Of a stretch of 28,568 nucleotides of DNA, positions 7,952 to 15,740 are shown piece by piece. The DNA is from an uncultured Muribaculum sp. (lineage in GTDB: Bacteria > Bacteroidota > Bacteroidia > Bacteroidales > Muribaculaceae): assembly GCA_910589555.1 (NCBI GenBank), contig CAJUTE010000037.1:1-28568 (forward strand). Reading direction: 5' to 3'. Every line of letters starts with the position of its first letter. Position 1 is the first letter of the stretch. Position numbers and translations under genes: made by a program. The notes beneath the pieces were generated by a model that had not been told where the DNA came from, did no database searches, and saw only the letters and a list, made by a program, of their open reading frames with translations.

Positions 7952-8350
7952 TTATTTTTCGGTGTTTCCCCTGATTTTCTCTTTGAGCGCGTGTTTGATC
8001 TTTTGTTCAACAAAATCTATGGGGTCGAAATCGAGCTCTTTCACGCTGAGTGCCGTTGAGTAGTCGTCAGAGAGGATTACGTCGGCGAAGTGGCGTGAGC
8101 TTTTGCCTGAGTTGCTGTCGGTGATTGTGTATATCACCCCTACGCATGGATGGCTGACCCCCATGAAGATGGTGTCGCGGCGGTTGGAGAGTCCGATAAA
8201 ATTGAATGATTGACCATCGGGGAGTGATTGTTCGACATATACGCTCATGGTGTCGGCGATTTTGCTTTTGTCAGATTTTCCGCCGCAGCTTGAAATGATA
8301 GCAAATGATGCGATGGTGATGATCAGGATTTTTAATGTGTTGCGTGTCAT
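7952..8350 (-). CDS. Small lipoprotein, unknown function
   Basis: 132-residue predicted lipoprotein. MTRNTLKILIITIASFAIISSC is a typical signal peptide with lipobox ISSC at Cys22, followed by a GGKSDKSK linker. The mature part has mixed alpha/beta character and no domain I recognise. It appears to be a single-gene unit with its own -7 box 57 bases upstream and a hairpin at the start of its leader. It sits between the flavoprotein operon and the TPR regulator gene, all read leftward; nothing in the context fixes its role. Confidence 0.75.
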   Translation of the reverse strand: MTRNTLKILIITIASFAIISSCGGKSDKSKIADTMSVYVEQSLPDGQSFNFIGLSNRRDTIFMGVSHPCVGVIYTITDSNSGKSSRHFADVILSDDYSTALSVKELDFDPIDFVEQKIKHALKEKIRGNTEK

Positions 8351-8379
8351 AATTGTTGAGTTTTGATGTTTTGACTATG

Positions 8380-8414
8380 TGTCGGAATCAAGGGGTTCCG
8401 ACAATGCAAAGTTA
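8380..8414 (-). promoter_or_regulatory. -7 box with 5' leader hairpin of the small lipoprotein gene
   Basis: TAACTTTG (8407-8414, leftward) matches the -7 consensus; the -33 box is weak. Immediately downstream a perfect 8-bp inverted repeat, TGTCGGAA / TTCCGACA (8380-8387 and 8396-8403, 8-base loop), falls at or just after the expected transcript start. It may be a 5' stabilising hairpin or an operator. Confidence 0.55.
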
Positions 8415-8462
8415 GTGCATGGAAGAGGCTAAAACCTACTGAAATGACATAAAAATAGTCTT

Positions 8463-8488
8463 AATCAGCAGATGTTAAAATGCTGATT
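8463..8488 (-). terminator. Weak hairpin after the TPR regulator gene
   Basis: AATCAGCA / TGCTGATT, an 8-bp stem with a 10-base loop, lies 58 bases beyond the stop of the leftward regulator gene and is followed in that direction by a T-rich stretch. It is plausible as its terminator. Confidence 0.4.
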
Positions 8489-8545
8489 ATTAGGGTAAGT
8501 GTGTGGAAAAAAATCTAAAATGGGATTTTACTGAGCTAAAAGCAT

Positions 8546-10204
8546 CTAAAGAGTGCGTATGTCTGACTCGATCTGAGCCATGAAGTCGCCGTTCTCAACC
8601 GTTCCAAGCTTCTTGCGGATTGTCGATTTCCGCACGTATACTGAGGCAGAGGACTGCCCGGTGAGGAATCCTATTTCCTTGGTGGAGAAGTCGGCTTTAA
8701 GCAGGCATATCAACCGGATCTCTTTGTCGGTGAATAAATCGGGATAACGCTTCATCAGCTTGTCGTGGAACCGGTCGAACAGTTCATCGACCATGGTGTA
8801 TAGATTTTGCCAGTCCACCAATCGGTTGCCGCTTGAGTCATTCGTGTCGCCGATGTCGGCGATTTTGCGTAGCGCGTCTTTGTTTTGTTCAGTAGGAGCG
8901 GCGGCGAATTTTTTGAGTATTCCCATTTGCTGTAGCACCATTCTCTTCAGCACAGTCTCCTTGTCGGTTTTGTCGGGATGCTTGACCTCCTTCAACATCC
9001 TGTCGAGGGTCTCGATCCGTTCTTCGGCATTGATCAAGCGTTGCTTGCGTCGGTTGAGTATTATGTAGATTGTAACCGCTCCGATTGTCACGATAAGCAG
9101 GATGCCGAAAATGAGCAGCCATAACCGTTGTTTTTGTATCTTAAGATTGGTCTTGTCGTCGCTGAGTTCAATCACCGATTCCATTGCTGTCTGCCGGTCG
9201 ATCTGTGACAATCTGAAATTGAGGTGCATGGTTTTTGCCACCTCGTGCATGAATTCTGCAGGGAAATGTCCCGACTGCTTATACTCGATTGCCGTTTTCA
9301 GCATCCCTATGCTTGAGTATACTTCAAAAACTGATTGTGTGCCGTTGATATTAATGCTGTCCAGCAATTCTTTAGCTTTGGAAGTATTGCCGGTGTTGGC
9401 GTAATACTGAGCAAGTGATATCAATCGGGTCACTTTGTCGCCACTCCTCAAGTCATCAGGGTTTCCATAAGCGTTGTCGATTATATCGATAGCCTTTGAT
9501 GAATATCCGGCGGCGTCAAGTATTTCAGCGTATTCGCTATAGAAATCAATTGTTGCTTTTCGGTTTGCACGGTCGATTGTGCCAGAGGCTATTATGCTAT
9601 CGAAGATGGATATTGCCTTGTCGAAATTTCCCATATAATACTGCGTGCCGCCTTTTGCCGATGAGAACCGCAGTATCTGGTCAGGGATATTGGTGCGGTT
9701 TAGCAGCCAGTCGGCGTAATTGTATGCGTCGTCATATTTCCTGCTGTTGATCGCAATCTCGAGAAGATGGGAATAGGTGTCCCAAAGCAATTCCCGGTTC
9801 TTAATGCGCGGAACCATGTTGGCGAGGCGGAGTCGGGCATTCTCGGGATTGCCGGTGGTGAAGTCGTAGCCCGACAACATCTGGGATGCCAACACCCAAT
9901 TGGCGGTATCTCCGACCGAGATATAGTATTCAGCTGCGTCATTGAGCAATGTGTCGGTGATGAGTGACCGTCCTATGCGAAGGTTGGTGATAGCCTTGGT
10001 GAGAATATATTTGGCTTTCAGAGAGTCGGGTCCAAGATCATTGTAATCTATTTCACGAAGAATGATGTAGGCGCTGTCGGGGCGTTGGAGAGCTATGCTT
10101 TCGACAGTGTGGAGTTTTTCGGCTACTGACGTGCCGCAGCTTGAAAGGCATAGCAAAGATGCCGCAAGTGACAATGTGTGTATGTATAGGAATAGAGCTT
10201 TCAT
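8546..10204 (-). CDS. TPR-containing membrane regulator with C-terminal LuxR-type HTH
   Basis: 552-residue protein of a layout frequent in Bacteroidales. A signal peptide with lipobox LSSC (Cys23) is followed by TPR-like helical repeats over about 25-340, one transmembrane helix at about 361-384 (LWLLIFGILLIVTIGAVTIY), a coiled-coil region with many charged residues, and an HTH domain at about 490-545 (FTDKEIRLICLLKADFSTKE, ending in a RKSTIRKKLG recognition segment). This suggests that an exported sensor part signals to a cytoplasmic DNA-binding part in one chain. The start at 10204 is chosen because the alternative GTG at 10219 falls inside the -7 box. Target genes are unknown; the nearby lipoprotein gene is one candidate. 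Confidence 0.85.
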   Translation of the reverse strand: MKALFLYIHTLSLAASLLCLSSCGTSVAEKLHTVESIALQRPDSAYIILREIDYNDLGPDSLKAKYILTKAITNLRIGRSLITDTLLNDAAEYYISVGDTANWVLASQMLSGYDFTTGNPENARLRLANMVPRIKNRELLWDTYSHLLEIAINSRKYDDAYNYADWLLNRTNIPDQILRFSSAKGGTQYYMGNFDKAISIFDSIIASGTIDRANRKATIDFYSEYAEILDAAGYSSKAIDIIDNAYGNPDDLRSGDKVTRLISLAQYYANTGNTSKAKELLDSININGTQSVFEVYSSIGMLKTAIEYKQSGHFPAEFMHEVAKTMHLNFRLSQIDRQTAMESVIELSDDKTNLKIQKQRLWLLIFGILLIVTIGAVTIYIILNRRKQRLINAEERIETLDRMLKEVKHPDKTDKETVLKRMVLQQMGILKKFAAAPTEQNKDALRKIADIGDTNDSSGNRLVDWQNLYTMVDELFDRFHDKLMKRYPDLFTDKEIRLICLLKADFSTKEIGFLTGQSSASVYVRKSTIRKKLGTVENGDFMAQIESDIRTL

Positions 10205-10218
10205 AATGTAAACGGACA

Positions 10219-10226
10219 CAAAAGTA
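10219..10226 (-). promoter_or_regulatory. -7 box of the TPR regulator gene
   Basis: TACTTTTG read leftward, 14 bases before the chosen ATG. A TTTG 17 bp upstream is a possible -33 box at short spacing. The box excludes the upstream in-frame GTG as translation start. Confidence 0.6.
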
Positions 10227-10344
10227 CTAATAAAAACTTAAACCAAATGGATTCAAGATGTTAAATTTATTGTCTTGTTGCGCGGCTTACAAATATGGAT
10301 GTGGATCGCACGCCGGCGACTTGCAGGATGGATGAAACTGACGT

Positions 10345-10833
10345 TTACAGAGATTCTATAAAGGCGTCGGCATCGGCTCTTGATTTGAATCTTATGATGT
10401 TCAATCGGTTGCTGCACGAAGCCAAAATGTCGTTTATGACAGGCAGTTGAGTCCTTGGAAAATCCAGGATGCATTGATAGAACGCCGGATCCATTTCAGT
10501 CTCGTGCCAAGGCATATCCTCCCGTGCTTTTCCAAGACGCTCCATTGCTCCCTCGATGCAAACGTCGACCGGATAGTCCAAGAATATGACTGTGTCGCAA
10601 TGCTGTAGTCGCAATGGGAGAGTGCCGAGATAATTGCCGTCAATGATCCATTCATCGCCGTGCATTATTTTGTTTAGCTCAAGGATTAATGCCTCTCTGC
10701 CTATATTGCTTTTGTCTTGACGGTGCCATATCATGTCCAGATGGTGAATGGGCAGCGATGTTTTTGCCGCAAGCTTTCTTGAAAATGTGCTTTTGCCTGC
10801 TCCGGGGCAGCCTATAACGATAACTTTTCTCAT
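10345..10833 (-). CDS. P-loop kinase-like protein (FlaR/adenylate-kinase-like)
   Basis: 162-residue cytoplasmic protein with an N-terminal Walker A motif (GCPGAGKST, residues 9-17) and the adenylate-kinase-like sequence that follows, SRKLAAKTSLPIHHLDMIWH. It includes the DEWIIDGNYLGTLPLRL segment characteristic of proteins often annotated 'DNA topology modulation protein FlaR' or 'AAA family ATPase'. Members are small nucleotide-binding, kinase-like proteins whose real substrate is generally unknown. Length fits the family. It is a single leftward gene between the TPR regulator and tRNA-Ser; a short hairpin (TGCTAT / ATAGCA, 10868-10887) lies upstream of its start. Confidence 0.8.
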   Translation of the reverse strand: MRKVIVIGCPGAGKSTFSRKLAAKTSLPIHHLDMIWHRQDKSNIGREALILELNKIMHGDEWIIDGNYLGTLPLRLQHCDTVIFLDYPVDVCIEGAMERLGKAREDMPWHETEMDPAFYQCILDFPRTQLPVINDILASCSNRLNIIRFKSRADADAFIESL

Positions 10834-10943
10834 ATAACACGAATTGGGAAATCCCGTTTTTTACAGATGCTATGTGGGCATATAGCAATATATTCTATGA
10901 AACTCTCATCATCAATAATCTTCTCACCGCTGCCTTTCCTACG

Positions 10944-10977
10944 AAAAAAAGCTGCAAGTCGGTGACTTACAGCTTTT
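10944..10977 (-). terminator. Intrinsic terminator of the tRNA-Ser gene
   Basis: Read leftward, a 14-bp stem with one mismatch (AAAAGCTGTAAGTC / GACTTGCAGCTTTT) and a 3-base loop is followed by a T-run (A's at 10944-10950 on the given strand). It begins 6 bases after the tRNA 3' end. Confidence 0.85.
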
Positions 10978-10982
10978 CTCTG

Positions 10983-11069
10983 CGGAAAGACAGGGATTCG
11001 AACCCTGGGTACCCGTAAGGGTACAACGGTTTTCGAGACCGTCCCGATCGACCACTCCGGCATCTTTCC
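10983..11069 (-). tRNA. tRNA-Ser (anticodon CGA)
   Basis: 87-base class II tRNA, read leftward. The acceptor stem is GGAAAGA / TCTTTCC with G as discriminator. The anticodon stem ACGGT / ACCGT encloses the loop CTCGAAA, giving anticodon CGA, which reads UCG. The long variable arm GTACCC-TTAC-GGGTAC is diagnostic for serine, and the T arm is CAGGG-TTCGAAT-CCCTG. CCA is not encoded. No integrase or attachment duplication is visible next to it. Confidence 0.95.
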
Positions 11070-11083
11070 TTTGTTTGCGAGTG

Positions 11084-11114
11084 CAAAATTAGTAATTGTT
11101 TTGGAGCTAATCAA
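11084..11114 (-). promoter_or_regulatory. Promoter of tRNA-Ser
   Basis: TAATTTTG (11084-11091) matches the -7 consensus, with TTG (11112-11114) 20 bp upstream as a -33 box. It lies 15 bases before the tRNA 5' end, read leftward. Confidence 0.65.
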
Positions 11115-11217
11115 GACTTTTGCCGAAATTTTGAGATTTTTCCATTTTTATGGAGACGAATTGAATTCATTGTAAAGATAATCGCTGCGGCAGCACGATA
11201 ATCGCAGAAATAGACTG

Positions 11218-11307
11218 AAAAAAGGAAGCTACATCATAATCTGTCATGATGTAGCCGTCCGGTGCATAGGAATTACTTGCCTATTAAAAATGTGTTTATG
11301 TTAAATT
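11218..11307 (-). ncRNA. Candidate small RNA of about 90 bases
   Basis: A complete, free-standing transcription unit without a credible long ORF. A consensus promoter lies at 11313-11343. Read leftward, the transcript would begin near 11307, form a small stem ATAGG / CCTAT with a 9-base loop (11266-11284), pass through GCACCGGACG, and end in a perfect 10-bp stem (GCTACATCAT / ATGATGTAGC, 11228-11255) followed by TTCC and six T's (11218-11223). The only peptide inside is MHRTATS. The neighbouring tRNA has its own promoter and the DUF362 gene upstream has its own terminator, so the unit is independent. I do not recognise it as a known RNA family. Confidence 0.55.
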
Positions 11308-11312
11308 TGTTG

Positions 11313-11343
11313 CAAAGTTATCAAATTTTAGTTAATCTACAAA
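11313..11343 (-). promoter_or_regulatory. Consensus promoter of the candidate small RNA
   Basis: TTTG (11340-11343), a 19-bp spacer and TAACTTTG (11313-11320), read leftward, form one of the best matches to the Bacteroidetes consensus in the window. The intergenic stretch 11115-11584 holds this unit and the DUF362 terminator; the remainder (11344-11490) is AT-rich and empty as far as I can see. Confidence 0.7.
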
Positions 11344-11491
11344 TAAATGGAGTGAAAATGTTATACTAATTTTAAACTGCGATTTATTCCTGTATGTGAG
11401 AAGGCGTGAAAAATTATGTTTTGTTACTGATATAATAATTTGAACACACGACCATTACACGCAATCGGCGAGCGATGTAGGATTAACGAGA

Positions 11492-11530
11492 AAATCCCCG
11501 GCAAGGTGATTGACCGCTTGCCGGGGATTT
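11492..11530 (-). terminator. Terminator hairpin of the DUF362 gene
   Basis: A perfect 14-bp inverted repeat, AAATCCCCGGCAAG / CTTGCCGGGGATTT, with an 11-base loop and a short T-rich tail in the leftward direction, lies 54 bases after the DUF362 stop. Confidence 0.8.
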
Positions 11531-11584
11531 CTATTATCTCATCGGGGATAATTAAGCACGCCCCTCTAAGTTCCGATGAGATGC

Positions 11585-12574
11585 CTACTTATCAAGGTTG
11601 ACTAATTTGTATGTCTGAGATCCGAGTCCTATTTTTTCTCCGTAGTCAAGAGTGTGCATTCCATGGCGGGAGTCGATTCGCTCGATCAGATGTATTTTGC
11701 CATGGTCGTCAGACGACCTCACCAGGTCGGTGCAGGCTTTGTCGAGAGCGATGGGATCGAGCGATGCGAGAATTCCTATGTCATGCATTTCGGGGTCGGC
11801 GGGGTTGGAATCGCAGTCGCAATCCACTGAAAGCTTGTTTGCCACGCTGATGTATATGATGTTGTCACCGCAATGGTCGGCGACAGCCTTGGCAGCTTCA
11901 GCCATTGATTCCAAAAAGTCATCTTGCTCGGCGAGGTTGGTCCACAAAGTTTCAGGAGAGTCAATTTTTCCTGCTGAGTGGATGTAGCTCTTTCCTCCGG
12001 CAGAAGCTATTCCGATCGACATATTTTTCACGGCGCCTCCAAATCCGCCCATGGCGTGACCCTTGAAGTGAGAGAGAATCACGGTGAAGTCATAATTAGG
12101 ATAGTGCGACCCCACGATGTCAAATTGCAGATGTTTGCCGCCCTTTACCGGTAGCTTCACTTCGCCGTCGGCATCCATAATGTCGACTTCGGCTATTTTT
12201 GTGAATCCGTGTTCTTCTGCCGCCCGGCGATGCTCTTCGGTAGTGGAGCGGCGTCCGTCGTATGCGGTGTTGCACTCTACGATGGTTCCGTCGGTCAGTT
12301 TTACGAAATCGGCTATCAGCGATGGCTGCAAATAGTTGTGTCCTCCCGGCTCACCGGTAGAAATCTTTATCGCCACCTTGCCTTTGACTTCGCGTCCGAG
12401 AGCTTTATAGAGCTTTATTATCGCCTCGGGGGAAATTTCCGTAGTCATGTAGACTATGGATGAATCGTGGGATTGTGTCATATTGTCTGTCGTTGATAGA
12501 TTTTGGGCATTTGGATGCTGATATCCGAAAATTAGTGCAGCTACGGCAACTGCTGATCCGATCAGTCTGTTCAT
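11585..12574 (-). CDS. DUF362 domain protein, exported
   Basis: 329-residue protein with an N-terminal hydrophobic signal segment (MNRLIGSAVAVAALIFGYQ) ahead of a DUF362 domain. Family features are visible: VKGKVAIKISTGEPG near residue 62, SHFKGHAMGGFGGAVKNMSIG at about 168-188, and LASLDPIALDKACTDLV near the end. Many DUF362 proteins carry 4Fe-4S motifs; here only a CDCDSNP segment is present and no ferredoxin motif, so this looks like the cluster-less form. Its biochemical role is not known. It is read leftward as its own unit, with a -7 box at 12618-12625 and a terminator hairpin. Confidence 0.8.
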   Translation of the reverse strand: MNRLIGSAVAVAALIFGYQHPNAQNLSTTDNMTQSHDSSIVYMTTEISPEAIIKLYKALGREVKGKVAIKISTGEPGGHNYLQPSLIADFVKLTDGTIVECNTAYDGRRSTTEEHRRAAEEHGFTKIAEVDIMDADGEVKLPVKGGKHLQFDIVGSHYPNYDFTVILSHFKGHAMGGFGGAVKNMSIGIASAGGKSYIHSAGKIDSPETLWTNLAEQDDFLESMAEAAKAVADHCGDNIIYISVANKLSVDCDCDSNPADPEMHDIGILASLDPIALDKACTDLVRSSDDHGKIHLIERIDSRHGMHTLDYGEKIGLGSQTYKLVNLDK

Positions 12575-12617
12575 GATTTAACTTAAAGAATTGGTAAGAT
12601 GATTAATGTTCAGGATG

Positions 12618-12625
12618 CAAATTTA
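12618..12625 (-). promoter_or_regulatory. -7 box of the DUF362 gene
   Basis: TAAATTTG read leftward, 43 bases upstream of the DUF362 start, matches TAnnTTTG. A CTTG 17 bp further upstream is a weak -33 candidate. Confidence 0.5.
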
Positions 12626-12676
12626 CACACATTAATCTTCAACAAGTTAAAATAAATACCGTAATATATACCATTT

Positions 12677-13621
12677 TTACTGTTGCTTTACGAAAAACCG
12701 GTAACCCGGGAGCAGAAATAGCCAGGTAGTAAAGCAGAATGGAGCTGTTAGCGCCGGCAGTCCCAACGGTGCCAGCAGCATATTTGTCGCAGCCTGCACA
12801 AACACAGTGGCAATGATTGCGGTCATTGCCCATATCGCCGATTTGAGATTGTAGCTTGTGAACACATAGCCCATAGCAATCCCGGTGAGGACGGGGCTGT
12901 AGCCAAACAAGCCGTTGGCGATGGCGTGTGGATCAGCTTGGAATGCTATAGCCACAGCAAGGGCTATGGCAGATGCCGCGGCTGCATATATCGCTGCTCT
13001 GCGGCTGTTCACGGCGATTCCTGCCAGAAAGATTGTTCCAGCAGCAGGGGAGTTGATCAAAAACACTTGGGAGATGCCCTTGAGCCAGTATGTGACTAAT
13101 GCCGGTATAGAGGTGTCGAGCGAAAATGAGAAGTGGCTTTTGAGTTCCGGAGCAGGGAGCGTTTCAGGAGTGAAGCCATGCATGGTTCTTGCTGCGAGCA
13201 AAAATATCCATGTGAGCATGACAAATGGAAATGTCAATGAATTTATGCCTCTCGACTCCATGACGCGGTTCATCGCCGTACGTGTCCACGTTGAAAGCAT
13301 GGAGCAGAATATCAGTGTTGCCCACATTCCCCATGTATTGGAAAGGAATGTAGGAAAGACGCATCCCACAAGGATGCCGTTGAATCCCCATAAGCCTTGC
13401 GGCCCGGAATCTTCTTTTCGCTCGGTCATGATTCCGGCAAGCGTTGCCGAGATTAATCCTATCACGGCACCCCACGCCACTTGCGGCATCCGGCACTCGC
13501 AGGCTCCATAAAATATGCCGCATAAGAACAATGCTCCGGTCCAGGAGTTTTGTTGAAACATAACTTGACCTGAGCCGTTAAGAAGTGTGGTGATTGACGA
13601 TTTTAAATTCGATGAATTCAT
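12677..13621 (-). CDS. Urea transporter (UT family)
   Basis: 314-residue integral membrane protein with about ten hydrophobic helices. The paired UT signatures are present: GLWGFNGILVGCVFPTF (about 76-92), followed by INSLTFPFVMLTWIFLLAAR in the first half, and a second half containing GLFGYSPVLTGIAMGYVF as the internal repeat. UT proteins are trimeric channels passing urea down its gradient across the inner membrane. No urease or amidase gene is in view, so the use of the urea, presumably as a nitrogen source, must depend on genes elsewhere. It is a monocistronic leftward gene, and a perfect palindrome overlaps its promoter. Confidence 0.85.
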   Translation of the reverse strand: MNSSNLKSSITTLLNGSGQVMFQQNSWTGALFLCGIFYGACECRMPQVAWGAVIGLISATLAGIMTERKEDSGPQGLWGFNGILVGCVFPTFLSNTWGMWATLIFCSMLSTWTRTAMNRVMESRGINSLTFPFVMLTWIFLLAARTMHGFTPETLPAPELKSHFSFSLDTSIPALVTYWLKGISQVFLINSPAAGTIFLAGIAVNSRRAAIYAAAASAIALAVAIAFQADPHAIANGLFGYSPVLTGIAMGYVFTSYNLKSAIWAMTAIIATVFVQAATNMLLAPLGLPALTAPFCFTTWLFLLPGYRFFVKQQ

Positions 13622-13654
13622 TAGCAGGTGAGTCTATTATGTGACCAATATCGG

Positions 13655-13687
13655 CTTTGCACAGTGCAAAGTTAGGCAACATTTGCC
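13655..13687 (-). promoter_or_regulatory. -7 box and two palindromes before the urea transporter
   Basis: TAACTTTG (13667-13674, leftward) is the -7 box. It overlaps a perfect 17-base palindrome, CTTTGCAC-A-GTGCAAAG (13655-13671), centred near the expected transcript start. A second dyad, GGCAA-CAT-TTGCC (13675-13687), abuts it on the upstream side. This layout fits repressor binding over the promoter. Confidence 0.5.
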
Positions 13688-13737
13688 AATAAATATTGTC
13701 TTATTGAGGATTATTTGGTCCTATATGGAGCCTCACG

Positions 13738-14460
13738 CTATACGTCAATCTTGTTTTTCTCTTTAGATTTTTTCACCGAGCGGGTCACGTAGTCAGTCAA
13801 ATATACCGTGAATAGGGGAAATATGACCATCCCGGATACCGGCAGGATGACCGCGACTATTTTTCCGGAGACAGTGACCGGCGATATGTTGCAGCCTACT
13901 GTCGACATATTCATCGCCGACCACCATAGAGCGGTCCAGTATGAGTTTACTTCAGGGTTTACGCCCGCTTCGCGTTGGTAGAAGATGAGAGAGCAAAAAT
14001 AGCCTACCAATATCATGATTGACAGATAGGACATGAATAGGCTTGTGACGGCATTGGACGACAGATAGCTTATTACGATGGAAAGCGCTAACGCTCCGCG
14101 GGCGAGCGGAATGAACCTTACGAAATAGATGGCATCGTGGCTCAAGGTGATGTCCATCAAGTTGATGATGTTGAGATAGGGGATGGACAGCAGCAGGAAT
14201 ACTATGCGCCGGCGCACGAATCGCCATTTATCTTCGGCATAGCGCATTTCCACGAAAAAATCTATGACGAAAACTATGCACACCCAGAATTGAAATGTCA
14301 TGTAATGGTGATTTTCCAGGAAATCGACACGCTTGAATGTGTCGATTGAAATCCATACAATCAGCATGACCGAGAGCACCAGCACTATGATATTCATAAT
14401 TCCCAGCAGGTAGTGTTTGTGCTCTTTATGGGGAGCCTGAGTTGAAACAGCGGAATTCAT
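13738..14460 (-). CDS. Six-helix ion-channel-like protein with unusual selectivity filter
   Basis: 240-residue membrane protein with the architecture of the voltage-gated K+ channel superfamily: helices at about 20-40, 56-72, 84-100, 110-128 (an S4-like segment FVRFIPLARG with few Arg) and 138-160, a pore loop, and a last helix at about 200-225. The pore sequence WWSAMNMSTVGCNISPVTVSG aligns with the K+ filter region, but TVGYGD is replaced by TVGCNI (Thr187-Asn191), so its ion selectivity cannot be assumed. There is no C-terminal nucleotide-binding domain; the basic tail SVKKSKEKNK ends the protein. It is divergent from the AraC gene across a 179-base AT-rich gap. Confidence 0.75.
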   Translation of the reverse strand: MNSAVSTQAPHKEHKHYLLGIMNIIVLVLSVMLIVWISIDTFKRVDFLENHHYMTFQFWVCIVFVIDFFVEMRYAEDKWRFVRRRIVFLLLSIPYLNIINLMDITLSHDAIYFVRFIPLARGALALSIVISYLSSNAVTSLFMSYLSIMILVGYFCSLIFYQREAGVNPEVNSYWTALWWSAMNMSTVGCNISPVTVSGKIVAVILPVSGMVIFPLFTVYLTDYVTRSVKKSKEKNKIDV

Positions 14461-14604
14461 GATGAATTTAATTTATTTATTAAATAATAACATCCTTGAA
14501 ATTTATTATGTTCATGTCGCCTCGCGATGCGGTCTTGACTATACATTATTTCGTTATTGCTTACCAAAATCAGCCGAAGGTGGCGAAATGTGAAACTTTT
14601 CATT

Positions 14605-14612
14605 TATTTTTG
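14605..14612 (+). promoter_or_regulatory. -7 box of the AraC regulator gene
   Basis: TATTTTTG, matching TAnnTTTG, lies 27 bases before the AraC start codon. The -33 region is not recognisable. Confidence 0.5.
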
Positions 14613-14639
14613 CGGTAGATAATCAAGCCGTATAAGAAT

Positions 14640-15548
14640 ATGGAAACCGTTTATTTTGATTCGATTGACACGTATAATAAATTGTATGGATTGCCCACTC
14701 GCCATCCGTTGGTTACAGTCGTGGATTTGAAGGAGTCGCGTAATATAATCAACAACCTGAAGGTGAAATACGGTTTGTATGCCCTGTTTCTTAAGAACGG
14801 GATCAACTGTTCGCTGAAGTACGGCAGGCGGCAATATGACTATCAGGAGGGGACTATTGTGAGCTTTGCTCCGGGACAGAGCGTGGAGGTGGTGATGAAG
14901 GAGGGCGAGATATCCAAGGATGTGATAGGGCTGCTCTTTCATCCTGATCTTATCTATGGCACTCCGCTTGGCGAAAAAATTGCGTCGTTTGATTTTTTTG
15001 ACTATTCGCAGATGGAGGCTCTCCACCTGTCGGAGTCAGAGAGAGCTATATTTCTTGATTGCCTTGATAAGATCAACGCTGAGCTCGATTATCCGGTAGA
15101 CAGCCATTCGGCATCGGTTCTGTCGGCAAACATTCAGCTGCTCCTCGAATACCTCAGCCGGTTCTATGACCGCCAGTTTATCACCCGTCATAAGGTGAAC
15201 TCTGAAATTGTGGCTCAGTTTGAACGTCATTTGAAGGAATATTATGATGCTCCTGTGAAGGGCGATGGGTTAGGGTTGCCGTCAGTAAGTGAATTTGCCA
15301 ACAGGGCAAATCTTTCTCCGAAATACTTCGGAGAATTGGTTAAAAAAGAAACCGGCATGACAACCAAAACTCTCATCATGCAGCACATGATAAATGTGGC
15401 TAAGCATAGGCTGGCGGCGTCATCTGACGATGTCAGCATTATCGCCTATGACTTGGGATTCCAGTATCCGGCTCATTTTTCTCGAATGTTTAAGCGTATG
15501 ACCGGTCAAAGTCCCACTGAATTCCGGTTGTTGTTGGAACAGAATTGA
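14640..15548 (+). CDS. AraC-family transcriptional regulator
   Basis: 302-residue cytoplasmic regulator. Residues 1-170 form an N-terminal cupin-like sensing domain (YGRRQYDYQEGTIVSFAPGQ is the typical beta segment). The C-terminal 100 residues hold two helix-turn-helix motifs: LPSVSEFANRANLSPKYFGE, then VSIIAYDLGFQYPAHFSRMF and the family ending FKRMTGQSPTEFR. It acts on DNA, most often as an activator at direct repeats. It ends in its own terminator and lies directly upstream of the efflux operon, read in the same direction, so it is a natural candidate to bind the palindromic/direct-repeat element at 15741-15799; this link is inference. Confidence 0.9.
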   Translation: METVYFDSIDTYNKLYGLPTRHPLVTVVDLKESRNIINNLKVKYGLYALFLKNGINCSLKYGRRQYDYQEGTIVSFAPGQSVEVVMKEGEISKDVIGLLFHPDLIYGTPLGEKIASFDFFDYSQMEALHLSESERAIFLDCLDKINAELDYPVDSHSASVLSANIQLLLEYLSRFYDRQFITRHKVNSEIVAQFERHLKEYYDAPVKGDGLGLPSVSEFANRANLSPKYFGELVKKETGMTTKTLIMQHMINVAKHRLAASSDDVSIIAYDLGFQYPAHFSRMFKRMTGQSPTEFRLLLEQN

Positions 15549-15589
15549 TGGATTTTTGCCATTTTGGTGGCTGAATAGTTCGGTTTTTT

Positions 15590-15621
15590 GCCGTACTGTC
15601 GACTAAAATCGATGGTACGGC
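15590..15621 (+). terminator. Intrinsic terminator of the AraC gene
   Basis: GCCGTACTGTCGA / TCGATGGTACGGC forms a stem of 7 and 4 bp broken by a small internal mismatch, with a CTAAAA loop, followed by TTGTTTTA. It lies 41 bases after the AraC stop. Confidence 0.8.
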
Positions 15622-15740
15622 TTGTTTTATGCGGGGTCAATTCTTGTGATTGAAATCCCCATTTTGTATAACTCCAATATAAAAAATTGCATTTGATAAT
15701 CAGGAATTTGAATGTTTTGAATATAGATTGAAATCGATGT

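Noticed and set aside
10983..11069. tRNA-Ser as an integration site for a mobile island
   Set aside because: No integrase gene and no duplicated tRNA 3' end are visible nearby.
10830..11114. 94-codon open frame across the tRNA region on the - strand
   Set aside because: It runs through tRNA-Ser and its terminator.
12915..13511. 198-codon open frame on the + strand
   Set aside because: It is antisense to the urea transporter gene, whose helices and signatures are clear; there is no promoter or family resemblance.
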